DNA from: Collinsella sp.
Lineage (GTDB): Bacteria > Actinomycetota > Coriobacteriia > Coriobacteriales > Coriobacteriaceae
Reading direction: 5' to 3'
Assembly: GCA_031296755.1 (NCBI GenBank)
Contig: JAUMMZ010000013.1
Coordinates: 1-53,041 of the forward strand
DNA: 53,041 bases
Made by a program: the position numbers and the translations under genes. The notes beneath the pieces are model-generated. The model made no database searches, had not been told where the DNA came from, and was given only the letters and a program-made list of their open reading frames with translations. Shown piece by piece: positions 16,471-25,228 of the stretch; position 1 is the first letter of the stretch; the number at the start of each line of letters is the position of its first letter.

Positions 16471-17697
16471 ATGAGCAAGGAAAAAGTCGTTCTCGCATAT
16501 TCCGGTGGTCTTGATACATCCGTATGTGTCAAGTGGCTCCAGGACGAGAAGAATCTCGATGTCGTTTGCGTCTGCGGCAACGTGGGCCAGGAGGAGACCG
16601 GCCTGGACGCCAAGAAGCAGAAGGCCCTCGACCTGGGCGTTCTGGACTGTCAGGTGCTCGACCTGCGTGACGAGTTCTCCGATGAGTTCCTGACCAAGGC
16701 CATCGCCGCAAACTCCATGTACGAGAACAAGTACCCGCTGCTCTCCGCCCTGTCTCGCCCGCTGCTTGCCAAGAAGCTTGTTGAGGTCGCCCACGAGTTT
16801 GGCGCGACCTACGTCGCCCACGGCTGCACCGGCAAGGGTAACGACCAGGTCCGTTTTGAGGCCGCCGTCAAGGCCCTCGACCCCGAGCTTAAGGTTATCG
16901 CCCCGGTTCGCGAGTGGGACCTGAAGTGCCGTCCCGACGAGGTCGCCTATGCCCACGCCCACAACGTGCCGGTTCCCGAGGGTGCCAACGATAACCCCTA
17001 TTCCATCGACGACAACCTGTGGGGTCGTGCCATTGAGTGCGGCCACCTGGAGGATCCCTGGAACGAGCCGCTCGACGACGCCTGGGTTATGACCAAGAAC
17101 CCCGAGGACACGCCGGACTTCCCGACCTACACCGAGATTGAGTTTGAGGCCGGCAAGCCCGTCGCCGTAGACGGCAAGAAGATGAAGCTCTCCGAGATCG
17201 TCATCGCCCTCAACAAGATCTCCGGCGACAATGGCTTTGGCCGCCTCGATCTGGTCGAGGATCGTCTGGTGGGCCTCAAGAGCCGTGAGTGCTATGAGGT
17301 TCCCGGAGCCCTGACGCTCATCACCGCCCACAAGGCGCTCGAGGACATCTGCGTCGAGGGCGACCTGCTCAAGACCAAGATCAAGCTCGAGCAGGATTGG
17401 GCCACCGCCGTGTACAACGGCCAGTGGTACAGCCCGCTCAAAAACGCGCTCGATGCCTTTATGGCCGATACCCAGAAGTTCGTGACCGGCACTGTCCGTC
17501 TGAAGTTCTTTAAGGGCAACTGCCATGTCGTCGGCCGCAAGAGCCCCTTCAGCCTCTACGACTACGGTCTGGCTACCTACGACCGCGACACCACGTTTGA
17601 CGAGAAGGCCAGCGCCGGCTTTATCGAGATTGATACGCTGTCGCTCAAGACGTGGGCAAAGGTCCAGGGCCCCAGTTCTGCTGCCGCCCAGGCCTAG
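16471..17697 (+). CDS. argG: Argininosuccinate synthase
   Basis: The 408-residue enzyme joins citrulline and aspartate with ATP to give argininosuccinate, the penultimate step of arginine synthesis. The PP-loop AYSGGLDTS is at residue 9, followed by the citrulline/aspartate-binding segments AHGCTGKGNDQVRFE and YSIDDNLWGRAIECG, and KSRECYEVPGA. Length is normal. The start at 16471 follows GAAAGGAAA. It is preceded by an arginine leader peptide and hairpins and is followed by a terminator, a small ORF and argH. Confidence 0.97.
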   Translation: MSKEKVVLAYSGGLDTSVCVKWLQDEKNLDVVCVCGNVGQEETGLDAKKQKALDLGVLDCQVLDLRDEFSDEFLTKAIAANSMYENKYPLLSALSRPLLAKKLVEVAHEFGATYVAHGCTGKGNDQVRFEAAVKALDPELKVIAPVREWDLKCRPDEVAYAHAHNVPVPEGANDNPYSIDDNLWGRAIECGHLEDPWNEPLDDAWVMTKNPEDTPDFPTYTEIEFEAGKPVAVDGKKMKLSEIVIALNKISGDNGFGRLDLVEDRLVGLKSRECYEVPGALTLITAHKALEDICVEGDLLKTKIKLEQDWATAVYNGQWYSPLKNALDAFMADTQKFVTGTVRLKFFKGNCHVVGRKSPFSLYDYGLATYDRDTTFDEKASAGFIEIDTLSLKTWAKVQGPSSAAAQA

Positions 17698-17850
17698 CGC
17701 CTCCTTCCCTTGGTATCCGCGCGGCCCATCCGCGTGATACATAACGGGCGCACGGGGTCCCTACCTTTCGTTATACTTGCTGACACTTCTTAACATCGGT
17801 GGCCCCTACGTTCCGCCCGCATATATGATGCCGCGTCTGCGGCTGAGTCC

Positions 17851-17887
17851 GAGCCCCGCCGGGGTTGTCCGGCGGGGCTCCTTCTAT
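17851..17887 (+). terminator. Strong hairpin downstream of argG
   Basis: GAGCCCCGCCGG and CCGGCGGGGCTC form a perfect 12-bp stem with a six-base loop, followed by CTTCTAT. The U tract is interrupted, so it may be a weak terminator or an attenuator in front of the small ORF and argH. A TTATACT at about 17772-17778 upstream could be a -10 box. Confidence 0.6.
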
Positions 17888-17930
17888 CAATTTGGCGGCT
17901 CTGCGCCTATATATATGAGGAGTATCCATT

Positions 17931-18101
17931 ATGTTCAATGCTATCGCGCATGCTTTACTTGCCCTCGCGCCCGAGTTCGATGCTGCAAGGGTCGAGGACG
18001 TCCCTATGAGCCTGAAGGCCTGGATCGATGGTTCGCAGGGCAACATCCGGAGGGAGACGTTGGGCGCCAAGTGCATGGCGCGTCACTTCTTTGCAAATTA
18101 G
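17931..18101 (+). CDS. Candidate small protein (56 residues) between argG and argH
   Basis: An ATG with GAGGAG six bases upstream opens a 56-codon ORF ending in TAG. The N-terminus is hydrophobic and amphipathic (MFNAIAHALLALAPEF), and the C-terminal half is basic. It is not a recognised family, and Arg codons are not clustered, so it does not look like a second attenuation peptide. It lies between a hairpin at 17851 and argH at 18220. A competing frame through the region is longer but has no ribosome-binding site and poor codon use. Confidence 0.55.
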   Translation: MFNAIAHALLALAPEFDAARVEDVPMSLKAWIDGSQGNIRRETLGAKCMARHFFAN

Positions 18102-18219
18102 CTACATGGCTCCGCACACGGTGGGGAATGTGTAAAACTAGCGGTTGAAAAATCGCTTTAGCGATATGGCGCATTGCTTTGGGCGCTTGTTTTGGTATTT
18201 GGAGAAAGGGGACGGTTCC

Positions 18220-19650
18220 ATGGCTCTTTGGGGCGGTCGTTTTGAGGCAGGCGTGGCCGAGGTCACGCAGGAGTTTGGCGCGTCGCTGCCGGTCGACAAA
18301 CATCTCTATAAGCAGGATATCGCCGGCTCTAAGGCGCATGCCAAAATGCTGGCGGCCCAGGGCATCATCAGTGCCGAGGACGAGCAGGCGATTGCCAAGG
18401 GCCTGACCGGAATCGAACAGGATATCGATGCCGGCAACTTCACCTTCGACATCAACGACGAAGACATTCATATGTCCATCGAGAGCGAGCTGACGCGTCG
18501 CATCGGCGAGGCCGGTAAGCGCTTGCATACCGGACGTTCGCGCAACGACCAGGTGGCGACCGACACACGCCTGGGCGTCAAGGCGCTGGCCAAGGAGCTC
18601 ATGGAGGCCAATCTTGAGCTGCGCCATGTGCTGGTGGATGCGGCCAAGAAGTACGACAAGGTGATTCTGCCGGGCTACACGCACATGCAGCATGCTCAGC
18701 CCGTGCTGCTGTCGCATCATCTGCTGGCGTATTCCTGGATGTTCGCGCGCGACTTTACACGCCTGAAGGCCGCCTTTGATGCCGCCGACAACTGCCCGCT
18801 GGGCGCTGCCGCGCTTGCCGGTACGAGCTATCCGCTCGATCGTCAGATGACGGCTGCCGAACTTGGCTTTGCGGGCGTGATCCCCAATTCGCTCGATGCT
18901 GTTTCCGACCGTGATTTCCTGCTCGATCTGCATTACGCCGGTTCCGTCATGGCCATGCACCTGTCGCGTCTTTCCGAGGAGATTGTGCTGTGGTCGAGCT
19001 CCGAATTTGGCTTTATCACGCTTTCCGACTCGTACTCCACCGGCTCGTCCATCATGCCGCAGAAGAAGAACCCCGACTTTGCCGAGCTTATCCGCGGCAA
19101 GAGCGGTCGCGTGTACGGCAACCTGGTGCAGCTGCTGGTAACCATGAAGGGCTTGCCGCTTGCTTATAACAAGGACTTGCAGGAGGACAAGGAGGGCGCG
19201 CTCGATACCGCCCATACGCTCATGCAGTGCCTGTCCGTTATGGCCGGTATGATTTCGACCTGGACCGTCAACGAGGATGCCATGGCGCGTGAGTGCGGCG
19301 TGGGGCACCTTGCCGCCACCGATGTTGCCGATTACCTGGCCAAGCGTGGCCTGCCGTTCCGCGAGGCGCACGCCGTGGTGGGCCATTTGGTCCTGATGTG
19401 CGAGAAGCGCGGCTGCAATCTTGAGGACCTGCCGTTTGAGGTGTTCCAGGAGGCAAGCCCGCTCTTTGAGCACGACATAACCGAGGCGCTCGACATCCCG
19501 TCGATTGTCGCCGCGCGCACGACCGAGGGCGGTACCGCCCCTGCCGCCGTTGCCGTGCAGCTGCAGCGTGCCGAGGCACAACTCGTTGCCGACGAAGGCG
19601 TGTTTGGATCGCTGACCAAGGTCGTCGAGATGGGCCACGGGATAAAGTAA
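18220..19650 (+). CDS. argH: Argininosuccinate lyase
   Basis: The 476-residue enzyme splits argininosuccinate into arginine and fumarate, the last step of arginine synthesis. The fumarase-superfamily signature GSSIMPQKKNPD is present, along with HTGRSRNDQVATD and PGYTHMQHAQPVLLSHH. The start MALWGGRF at 18220 follows AGAAAGGGG; the in-frame extension upstream lacks similarity. It is on the same strand as argG but 520 bases away, with its own intervening hairpin and small ORF, so it may be separately regulated. Confidence 0.97.
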   Translation: MALWGGRFEAGVAEVTQEFGASLPVDKHLYKQDIAGSKAHAKMLAAQGIISAEDEQAIAKGLTGIEQDIDAGNFTFDINDEDIHMSIESELTRRIGEAGKRLHTGRSRNDQVATDTRLGVKALAKELMEANLELRHVLVDAAKKYDKVILPGYTHMQHAQPVLLSHHLLAYSWMFARDFTRLKAAFDAADNCPLGAAALAGTSYPLDRQMTAAELGFAGVIPNSLDAVSDRDFLLDLHYAGSVMAMHLSRLSEEIVLWSSSEFGFITLSDSYSTGSSIMPQKKNPDFAELIRGKSGRVYGNLVQLLVTMKGLPLAYNKDLQEDKEGALDTAHTLMQCLSVMAGMISTWTVNEDAMARECGVGHLAATDVADYLAKRGLPFREAHAVVGHLVLMCEKRGCNLEDLPFEVFQEASPLFEHDITEALDIPSIVAARTTEGGTAPAAVAVQLQRAEAQLVADEGVFGSLTKVVEMGHGIK

Positions 19651-19702
19651 GGGTTTGGCCGAAGCCGTTTTTGCCATTTATTGAGGAATCGTATTTTGCT
19701 TT

Positions 19703-19739
19703 ACGGGCGTCTGCTGATGTGGGCGTCCGTATTTTGTTG
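19703..19739 (+). terminator. Intrinsic terminator after argH
   Basis: ACGGGCGTC and GGCGTCCGT pair (with wobbles), followed by ATTTTGTTG. Confidence 0.65.
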
Positions 19740-19901
19740 CTATGGGGGAGAGGCTTGTCGAGAACTTCTGTAGGACCTTTGGGCAGGTTGTGAAGGGGGT
19801 ACGTTTGCGGGCGGCAACCGACCGTCTGCTCTGTTCGATACGGTTGATGGGCAGTCGGATGGTACTCTAATCGGGCTTCGAAACAGAAGTGACACATATG
19901 G

Positions 19902-19933
19902 AACGCTTCAATAAATTGCAACGTTTCAATAAA
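19902..19933. repeat. Tandem direct repeat upstream of ndk promoter
   Basis: AACGCTTCAATAAA (19902-19915) recurs as AACGTTTCAATAAA (19920-19933), 18 bases apart with one mismatch. It lies immediately upstream of the candidate ndk -35 box, a position typical of activator sites. Confidence 0.6.
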
Positions 19934-19943
19934 CAGCTTTTTG

Positions 19944-19972
19944 TTTAACTGCAGCTAAAACTCTGTTACGAT
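19944..19972 (+). promoter_or_regulatory. Candidate ndk promoter
   Basis: TTTAAC (19944-19949) and TACGAT (19967-19972) are separated by 17 bases, 64 bases before the ndk start. The rest of the 385-base argH-ndk gap holds the argH terminator and the direct repeat; I see no other gene there. Confidence 0.5.
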
Positions 19973-20035
19973 GCAGTCCAGGCGGGTGCCGGAATGGGAC
20001 TTGGGCACGCGCGAACCTACTTGAAAGGCTACCTT

Positions 20036-20440
20036 ATGGCTATCGAGAAGACCTTCATCATGATTAAGCCCGACGCCGTGCGCGACCGCAAGATCGGCGA
20101 GATTGTTGCTCGCATCGAGCGCAGCGGCCTTGTCATCGAGCGCATGGAGATGACCACGCTCGAGCGCGCTACCGTCGAGGAGCACTACTCCCATCTGGCC
20201 GACAAGCCCTTCTTTGGCGGTCTCTGCGACTTTATGACGAGCGGTCCGGTCGTCAAGATGGTCGTTTCCGGTCTCTCCGCTGTCTCCAAGATGCGCACCC
20301 TTATGGGCGCTACCAACCCGCTTGATGCTGCCCCCGGCACCATTCGCGGCGACTTCGCTGTCGATGTCAACGCCAACGTAATCCACGGATCCGACTGCCT
20401 GGAGAACGCCGAGATCGAGATCAAGCGCTTCTTTGGCTAA
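20036..20440 (+). CDS. ndk: Nucleoside diphosphate kinase
   Basis: The 134-residue enzyme transfers the gamma phosphate between nucleoside tri- and diphosphates through a phosphohistidine. TFIMIKPDAVRD opens the protein, GATNPLDAAPGTIRGDF is the nucleotide loop, and the active-site His is in NVIHGSDCLENAEIEI (family usually NxxHGSDS; the Ser after Asp is Cys here). Length is standard. The start follows GAAAGG. Confidence 0.97.
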   Translation: MAIEKTFIMIKPDAVRDRKIGEIVARIERSGLVIERMEMTTLERATVEEHYSHLADKPFFGGLCDFMTSGPVVKMVVSGLSAVSKMRTLMGATNPLDAAPGTIRGDFAVDVNANVIHGSDCLENAEIEIKRFFG

Positions 20441-20478
20441 ACCAGCTTTGACTCCTTAAAGCTGTTAGCGTGTGGCTT

Positions 20479-20514
20479 GGGCGCCGCGGAACTCCATCCG
20501 CGGCGCCCTTTTTT
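20479..20514 (+). terminator. Intrinsic terminator after ndk
   Basis: GGGCGCCGCGG and CCGCGGCGCCC form a perfect 11-bp stem followed by six T residues. Confidence 0.92.
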
Positions 20515-20528
20515 CCAAAATCTATGAA

Positions 20529-20563
20529 GGGGCCCGCTCGGACATGAGTTCCGAGCGGGCCCC
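20529..20563 (-). terminator. Terminator-like hairpin after rpiB
   Basis: GGGGCCCGCTCGGA and TCCGAGCGGGCCCC form a perfect 14-bp stem 28 bases past the rpiB stop on the minus strand; the T tract is short. Confidence 0.7.
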
Positions 20564-20590
20564 TGCTGTTAGCTTGTGACACTGAGTAGT

Positions 20591-21058
20591 TTAGGCCTCG
20601 TCGACGACCTTGAGGCCGCGCGTGTGGTCGATCTCGTTGAGGAGGTTAACGCGACGCTCGTGACGACCGCCCTCAAACTCGGCGTCGAGCCACTCGTCGA
20701 CAATCATCTTGGCGAGCTCGGAGCCCACGACACGGGCACCAAAGGCGAGCACGTTGGTGTTGTTGTGCATGCGGGAGAGCTTGGCGCTGAAGGGCTCGGA
20801 GCACACGACGGCGCGTACGCCCTCGACCTTGTTGGCAGCTAGGCTAATCCCGACACCGGTGCCACAGATGAGGATGCCCAGGTCGACGTCGCCGTTGGCA
20901 ACGGCCTTACCTACCTTGTAGCCGGCGATGGGGTAGTCAAAGCTCTCGGAGGTGTCGGTGCCAAAGTTCACGACCTCGCAGCCGCGCTCCTTCAGGTGCT
21001 CGGAGATGATGTTCTTGAGCTCGACGGCGGCGTGGTCGTTACCGATACCGATCTTCAT
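20591..21058 (-). CDS. rpiB: Ribose-5-phosphate isomerase B
   Basis: The 155-residue enzyme interconverts ribose 5-phosphate and ribulose 5-phosphate in the pentose phosphate pathway. GNDHAAVELK carries the family's N-terminal phosphate/catalytic segment, LICGTGVGISLAANKVEGVRA holds the catalytic-base Cys and the anion hole, and HNNTNVLAFGARV follows. RpiB/LacAB relatives can act on other sugars such as allose 6-phosphate. The start at 21058 follows GAGAGGAA; the longer open frame upstream is non-conserved. Confidence 0.93.
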   Translation of the reverse strand: MKIGIGNDHAAVELKNIISEHLKERGCEVVNFGTDTSESFDYPIAGYKVGKAVANGDVDLGILICGTGVGISLAANKVEGVRAVVCSEPFSAKLSRMHNNTNVLAFGARVVGSELAKMIVDEWLDAEFEGGRHERRVNLLNEIDHTRGLKVVDEA

Positions 21059-21329
21059 GGATGGTTCCTCTCTGGTCTGTGCGGCGCAAATGCTAAAGGT
21101 GTTTACCGCGTTCGACTGCATGATAGCGCGACTCTTGCATAAACGCTCGGGCGTTTTTTGGTCAAACGCTTTAGCATGCAACAAGATCGGCTTCTCATGA
21201 ATGATGCCGCCAATTTGTGCTCGAGCACCGTCCGCCGGAACCATGGTTGCGGTTTTTGATGCATTGTTATCAAATAAAAGAGCTAATTATTTTCGAGAGC
21301 CCTGTCCGTTATACAAGTAGGAGATACCT

Positions 21330-22649
21330 ATGCCTACCGATTCCCTTCGTGATGCCGCGTTTTGCGATGTTTTGAACCACGAGCTTGTCTGTGCACTCGG
21401 CTGCACCGAGCCCATTGCCGTTGCCTATGCAGCGGCGTTGGCGAGCCAGACGCTTGGTTGCGAACCCGATCATATGGATGTTGCCTGCTCGGGCAACATC
21501 ATCAAGAACGTCAAGAGCGTGACCGTGCCCAACTCGGGCGGAATGCACGGTATTGAGGCTGCGGCCGTGCTGGGTGCCGTGGGCGGCGACGCCAAGAGCG
21601 CTCTCGAGGTGCTCGAGAGCGTTAACGATGAAGACCGTGCTCGCGTGGCCGAACTCCTCGCCGACGCCGGCTACTGCGATGTATCGCTTGTCGAGGGTGT
21701 GCCCAACCTCTACATCAAGGTGACTGCCACGGCTGGAGGCCATACCGCGGTCGTCGAGATTACCGACCACCACACCAACGTCACGTGCCATACGCTCGAC
21801 GGTATTCCGGTATGCGGCAAGTCGGCGGGGGAGTGTGCCGCCTGCGCCGAGCGCGTCGTGGCCGAGCGTGTGGCAGATAGCGCCGACACGCCCATGTCGA
21901 TCGAGTCCATTATCGACTTTATCGAGGGCGGCGACATCGAGAGCGCCCGCGCTGCCGTTGAGCGTCAGATTGAGCTGAACGGCGCGATCAGTGCCGAGGG
22001 CCTGGCGCACGCTTGGGGCGCCGAGGTTGGCCGTACGCTGTTGGGCGCTCGCGCCGATGACGTCGCCTGCCGTGCCCGTGCCCGTGCGGCCGCCGGGTCC
22101 GACGCCCGCATGAACGGCTGTGCGCTGCCGGTCGCCATCGTGTGCGGCTCGGGCAATCAGGGCATTACCTGCGCCTTGCCCGTTATGGAGTATGCCGAGT
22201 ACCTACGCTGCGACCATGAGCGCCTGGTTCGCGCCGTGATGCTGTCCGATCTGATTGCCGTGCATATCAAGAGCTATATTGGTGCGCTCTCGGCGTTTTG
22301 TGGCGCTATTTGCGCTGCGTGCGGTGCCGGTGCTGCCATTACCTGGCTGTGCGGTGGCACGCGCGAGCAGATTGGCGCGACGGTTTCGAACACGCTCGGC
22401 AACGTGGGCGGTATCGTGTGCGATGGGGCCAAGGCAAGCTGTGCCGCCAAGATTTCCGCCGCCGTCGATGCTGCGATTCTGGGCCACGATATGGCCATGC
22501 AGGGCCGCGGCTTCCGCGCCGGCGAGGGCCTCATTCAGGATACCGTTGAGCAGACGATCGCCAGCATGGGCTATGTGGGCCGTGTGGGCATGAAGGATAC
22601 CGACGTCGAGATCCTCAACATCATGATCGGCAAAACCCAGGTCTGTTAG
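21330..22649 (+). CDS. cyuA: L-cysteine desulfidase family protein (UPF0597/CyuA type)
   Basis: The 439-residue protein belongs to the serine-dehydratase-like UPF0597 family (formerly YhaM), an Fe-S enzyme that degrades L-cysteine to pyruvate, ammonia and sulfide. The N-terminal GCTEPIAVAYAAALA and SGNIIKNVKSVTVPNSGG segments are diagnostic, and Cys residues in CGSGNQGITCALP and GGIVCDGAKASCAAK are positioned to bind a [4Fe-4S] cluster. It is monocistronic, 272 bases from divergent rpiB. Its stop overlaps the stop of the convergent HAD gene. Sulfide from cysteine would be a source of reduced sulfur in this anaerobe. Confidence 0.88.
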   Translation: MPTDSLRDAAFCDVLNHELVCALGCTEPIAVAYAAALASQTLGCEPDHMDVACSGNIIKNVKSVTVPNSGGMHGIEAAAVLGAVGGDAKSALEVLESVNDEDRARVAELLADAGYCDVSLVEGVPNLYIKVTATAGGHTAVVEITDHHTNVTCHTLDGIPVCGKSAGECAACAERVVAERVADSADTPMSIESIIDFIEGGDIESARAAVERQIELNGAISAEGLAHAWGAEVGRTLLGARADDVACRARARAAAGSDARMNGCALPVAIVCGSGNQGITCALPVMEYAEYLRCDHERLVRAVMLSDLIAVHIKSYIGALSAFCGAICAACGAGAAITWLCGGTREQIGATVSNTLGNVGGIVCDGAKASCAAKISAAVDAAILGHDMAMQGRGFRAGEGLIQDTVEQTIASMGYVGRVGMKDTDVEILNIMIGKTQVC

Positions 22650-23404
22650 GACAGTTCGTCGGCTACTTGGTGTTCGTAGAAGGCTTCTACTACGGCGTTA
22701 AAGTCGCGGGCGAAGTCTTCCATGGTTCCGCACCAGGTGGCTCGGCCAGGTTTTCCCTGGCCAACATAGGCAGTCTGAATGCCGCAGGCGGGGCTGGGGA
22801 AGTCGCGCTTGGGGTCGTTGCCCACCATAAGGACTTCGTGCGGCTCGAGTCCCATCACCTGAAGCTGCTCTAGATAGTAGGCGGCATCGGGCTTGCAGCG
22901 GGTGGCGTTTCCCATATGCGTGACGAGCTCAAAGGGGACGTCGGCCAGGTCGCCCCAACCCATGCGGCACTCGATGGCCCCTTGCGGAAAGCTAGGGTTG
23001 GTAAAGAGCGCGCAACGCAGCCCTGCGTCCTGTACGGCCTGAAGCGCGGCGTGTGCGCCCGGCATGGCGCGGGCGTTGATGACATCGTCATTCTTGTATG
23101 GAAGCACTTCGCGGTCGTAGTAAGTAAACGCCTCGTAGATAAGTGGGTCCGAGAGGCAAATGCCGCACCGGCGCTCGACCTCGGTCTGGTAAAACTCAAG
23201 ATTGGTGCGATTGTCCGTGCTGCTGCGGCGATTGGCGTTGAGGTCGACCAGGATGGTGCCGAGGCGCGCCATCGTGCCCCCGCGGCTGCGACGTCCGATA
23301 TCCGCGAGCATCGACGAGACATCCTTAAAATAGCGAAGGATGAACGCGTTGAGGTTGATGCTAAGAAGCGTCTCGTCCATATCGAAAACGACTGCTTTGA
23401 GCAC
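22646..23404 (-). CDS. HAD-superfamily hydrolase
   Basis: The 252-residue protein shows HAD motif I (DMDETLLSIN), motif II (FTNPSFP), a motif III Lys in CKPDAAYY and motif IV (GNDPKRDFPSPA), with a helical cap of about 80 residues. It is probably a small-molecule phosphatase; the substrate is unknown. It is convergent with cyuA, with overlapping stop codons. The start at 23404 has an AAAGGTG upstream. Confidence 0.85.
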   Translation of the reverse strand: MLKAVVFDMDETLLSINLNAFILRYFKDVSSMLADIGRRSRGGTMARLGTILVDLNANRRSSTDNRTNLEFYQTEVERRCGICLSDPLIYEAFTYYDREVLPYKNDDVINARAMPGAHAALQAVQDAGLRCALFTNPSFPQGAIECRMGWGDLADVPFELVTHMGNATRCKPDAAYYLEQLQVMGLEPHEVLMVGNDPKRDFPSPACGIQTAYVGQGKPGRATWCGTMEDFARDFNAVVEAFYEHQVADELS

Positions 23405-23559
23405 GCGGGCACCTTTCTCGAAAAATCGTTCCAGAATCGTATGTCTGGGATACTTTACCCCAAAGCAGTGTGCCTAGCTGCTCATCGTCAACTTGTGGAG
23501 ACAGTCGTTCACAAGATTGCGAAAAAGTCTCCATACGAGTAAAAAATCGCAGTTCACGC

Positions 23560-23588
23560 TTGAAATCGAAGCGATTTCCCCGTAATCT
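23560..23588 (+). promoter_or_regulatory. Promoter of rpsA
   Basis: TTGAAA (23560-23565), a 17-base spacer and TAATCT (23583-23588) give a near-consensus sigma-70 promoter. The resulting leader is about 125 bases, long enough for S1 autoregulation. The rest of the 315-base gap to the HAD gene shows no further gene. Confidence 0.7.
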
Positions 23589-23719
23589 ATACGGACGTGA
23601 TTGCATAAGCGTCACATCAGTATCTGTCGGCTCCCGAGTGTTCCTAAACGTTGTGTGCTTGTTGCACCCATCTGTAGGTCCTAGCAATCGGGGCCCCGTA
23701 GTTCGAAAGGGGTCCACCT

Positions 23720-24886
23720 TTGAGTGAGATTCAGAACTCGTCCATTTTCTCTCTTGACGATGTCAACGAGGAGGAGATGAACAACCTCATCGACGGTACG
23801 ATTACCGACTTTGATGAGGGCGATCTCGTTAACGGCACTGTCGTTAAGATCGAGCATGACGAGGTGCTCGTTGACATCGGATTCAAGTCCGAGGGCGTTA
23901 TCCCGGTCCGCGAGCTGTCCATCCGCAAGGACGCTAACCCTGCAGACATCGTTGCACTCGGTGATCCCATCGAGGCTCTGGTTCTCCAGAAGGAGGACAA
24001 GGACGGTCGTCTGGTCCTGTCCAAGAAGCGTGCCGAGTACGAGCGTGCTTGGAACCGCATCGAGGAGAAGTTCAACTCCGGCGAGAACGTCGAGGGCGAG
24101 GTTATCGAGGTTGTCAAGGGCGGCCTGATCCTCGACATCGGCCTGCGCGGCTTCCTGCCCGCTTCCCTCGTCGACCTCCGTCGCGTCAAGGACCTCACCT
24201 CCTACATGGGCACCCGCATCGAGGCCCGCGTCATCGAGATGGACCGCAACCGCAACAACGTCGTCCTCTCCCGTCGCGTCGTGCTCGAGGAGTCCCGTAA
24301 GGCCGAGCGCTCCGAGATCCTGTCCAAGCTCAAGTCTGGCATGCGTCTCCAGGGCACCGTTTCCTCCATCGTCGACTTTGGCGCCTTCGTCGACCTCGGC
24401 GGTATCGACGGCCTCATCCACATCTCCGAGCTCTCCTGGAACCACGTCAACCATCCTTCCGAGGTTGTCAAGGTCGGCCAGGAGGTCGAGGTCGAGGTTC
24501 TCGACGTCGATCTCAACCGCGAGCGCATCTCCCTGGGTCTCAAGCAGACCACCGAGGATCCGTGGCGCGCACTGGTCAAGAAGTACCCCGTCGGCGCTAT
24601 CGTCGAGGGCACGGTGACCAAGCTTGTTCCGTTCGGCGCTTTCGTCGACCTGGGCGAGGGCATCGAGGGCCTGGTGCACATCTCCGAGATGGCCAACAAG
24701 CACGTCGATCAGCCTTCTCAGGTCACCCACGTGGGCGACAAGGTTCAGGTCAAGGTCATGGAGATCGACCTCGACCGTCGTCGTATCTCCCTGTCCATGA
24801 AGTCCGCTGCTGAGACTCTGGGCGTCGAGATCGAGGTTACCCCGCTGCCTTCCGAGAAGAAGGACGAGGAGACCGACGCCGAGTAA
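23720..24886 (+). CDS. rpsA: 30S ribosomal protein S1
   Basis: The 388-residue protein has four S1 RNA-binding domains (about residues 33-102, 119-187, 205-275, 290-360); domains 3 and 4 carry the canonical GAFVDLG..GLIHISE core while 1 and 2 are more divergent. It brings mRNA to the 30S subunit. The only good start is TTG at 23720, seven bases after AAAGGGG; no in-frame ATG fits. Coding is strongly biased to GAC, CTC and GTC, as expected for a highly expressed gene. Four domains is usual for Gram-positive-type S1. Confidence 0.95.
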   Translation: MSEIQNSSIFSLDDVNEEEMNNLIDGTITDFDEGDLVNGTVVKIEHDEVLVDIGFKSEGVIPVRELSIRKDANPADIVALGDPIEALVLQKEDKDGRLVLSKKRAEYERAWNRIEEKFNSGENVEGEVIEVVKGGLILDIGLRGFLPASLVDLRRVKDLTSYMGTRIEARVIEMDRNRNNVVLSRRVVLEESRKAERSEILSKLKSGMRLQGTVSSIVDFGAFVDLGGIDGLIHISELSWNHVNHPSEVVKVGQEVEVEVLDVDLNRERISLGLKQTTEDPWRALVKKYPVGAIVEGTVTKLVPFGAFVDLGEGIEGLVHISEMANKHVDQPSQVTHVGDKVQVKVMEIDLDRRRISLSMKSAAETLGVEIEVTPLPSEKKDEETDAE

Positions 24887-24912
24887 ATCGGTTTGACGAT
24901 CACTTGTTTTAA

Positions 24913-24944
24913 GGGATCCGTCCGTAATGGACGGGTCCCTTTTT
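24913..24944 (+). terminator. Intrinsic terminator after rpsA
   Basis: GGGATCCGTCC and GGACGGGTCCC pair (one wobble) and are followed by five T residues. Confidence 0.9.
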
Positions 24945-25026
24945 GCATTTACTGCCGAGATGTTCGGTAGTGCCTGCGCGTAACGCTGCTTGGGCTATTC
25001 GCTTGCTATTGAGTTGTCGGTGCATG

Positions 25027-25131
25027 AAAAAACGCCGACATCCCGCCTCGGGGAGGAGGCGGGAACGCACCGAGTAGACGGAGGGGTGCGGAGCGCGGTC
25101 GCGTCTCGACTGACGACGTTGCCCATCGGCG
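25027..25131 (-). ncRNA. Candidate small RNA, about 105 nt, family unknown
   Basis: On the minus strand AACGCCGA (complement of 25126-25133) pairs with TCGGCGTT (complement of 25031-25038), closing a structure that contains hairpins CGCACC/GGTGCG and CCCGCCTC/GAGGCGGG, and ends in six T residues (A run 25027-25032). A TACAAT -10 box (complement of 25137-25142) lies just upstream of the predicted 5' end. There is no ORF in the region. It does not show SRP RNA, 6S or tmRNA signatures. It is divergent from the RNase P RNA gene and convergent with rpsA. Confidence 0.55.
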
Positions 25132-25228
25132 TTCCTATTGTACTGCATGACATGGTTCTTGGTTTATCGTGTCGAGCGCTTGTGTTGTGCCGCTGCCTAT
25201 GCTGACGGTGTGCTACACTCTTGCACTG

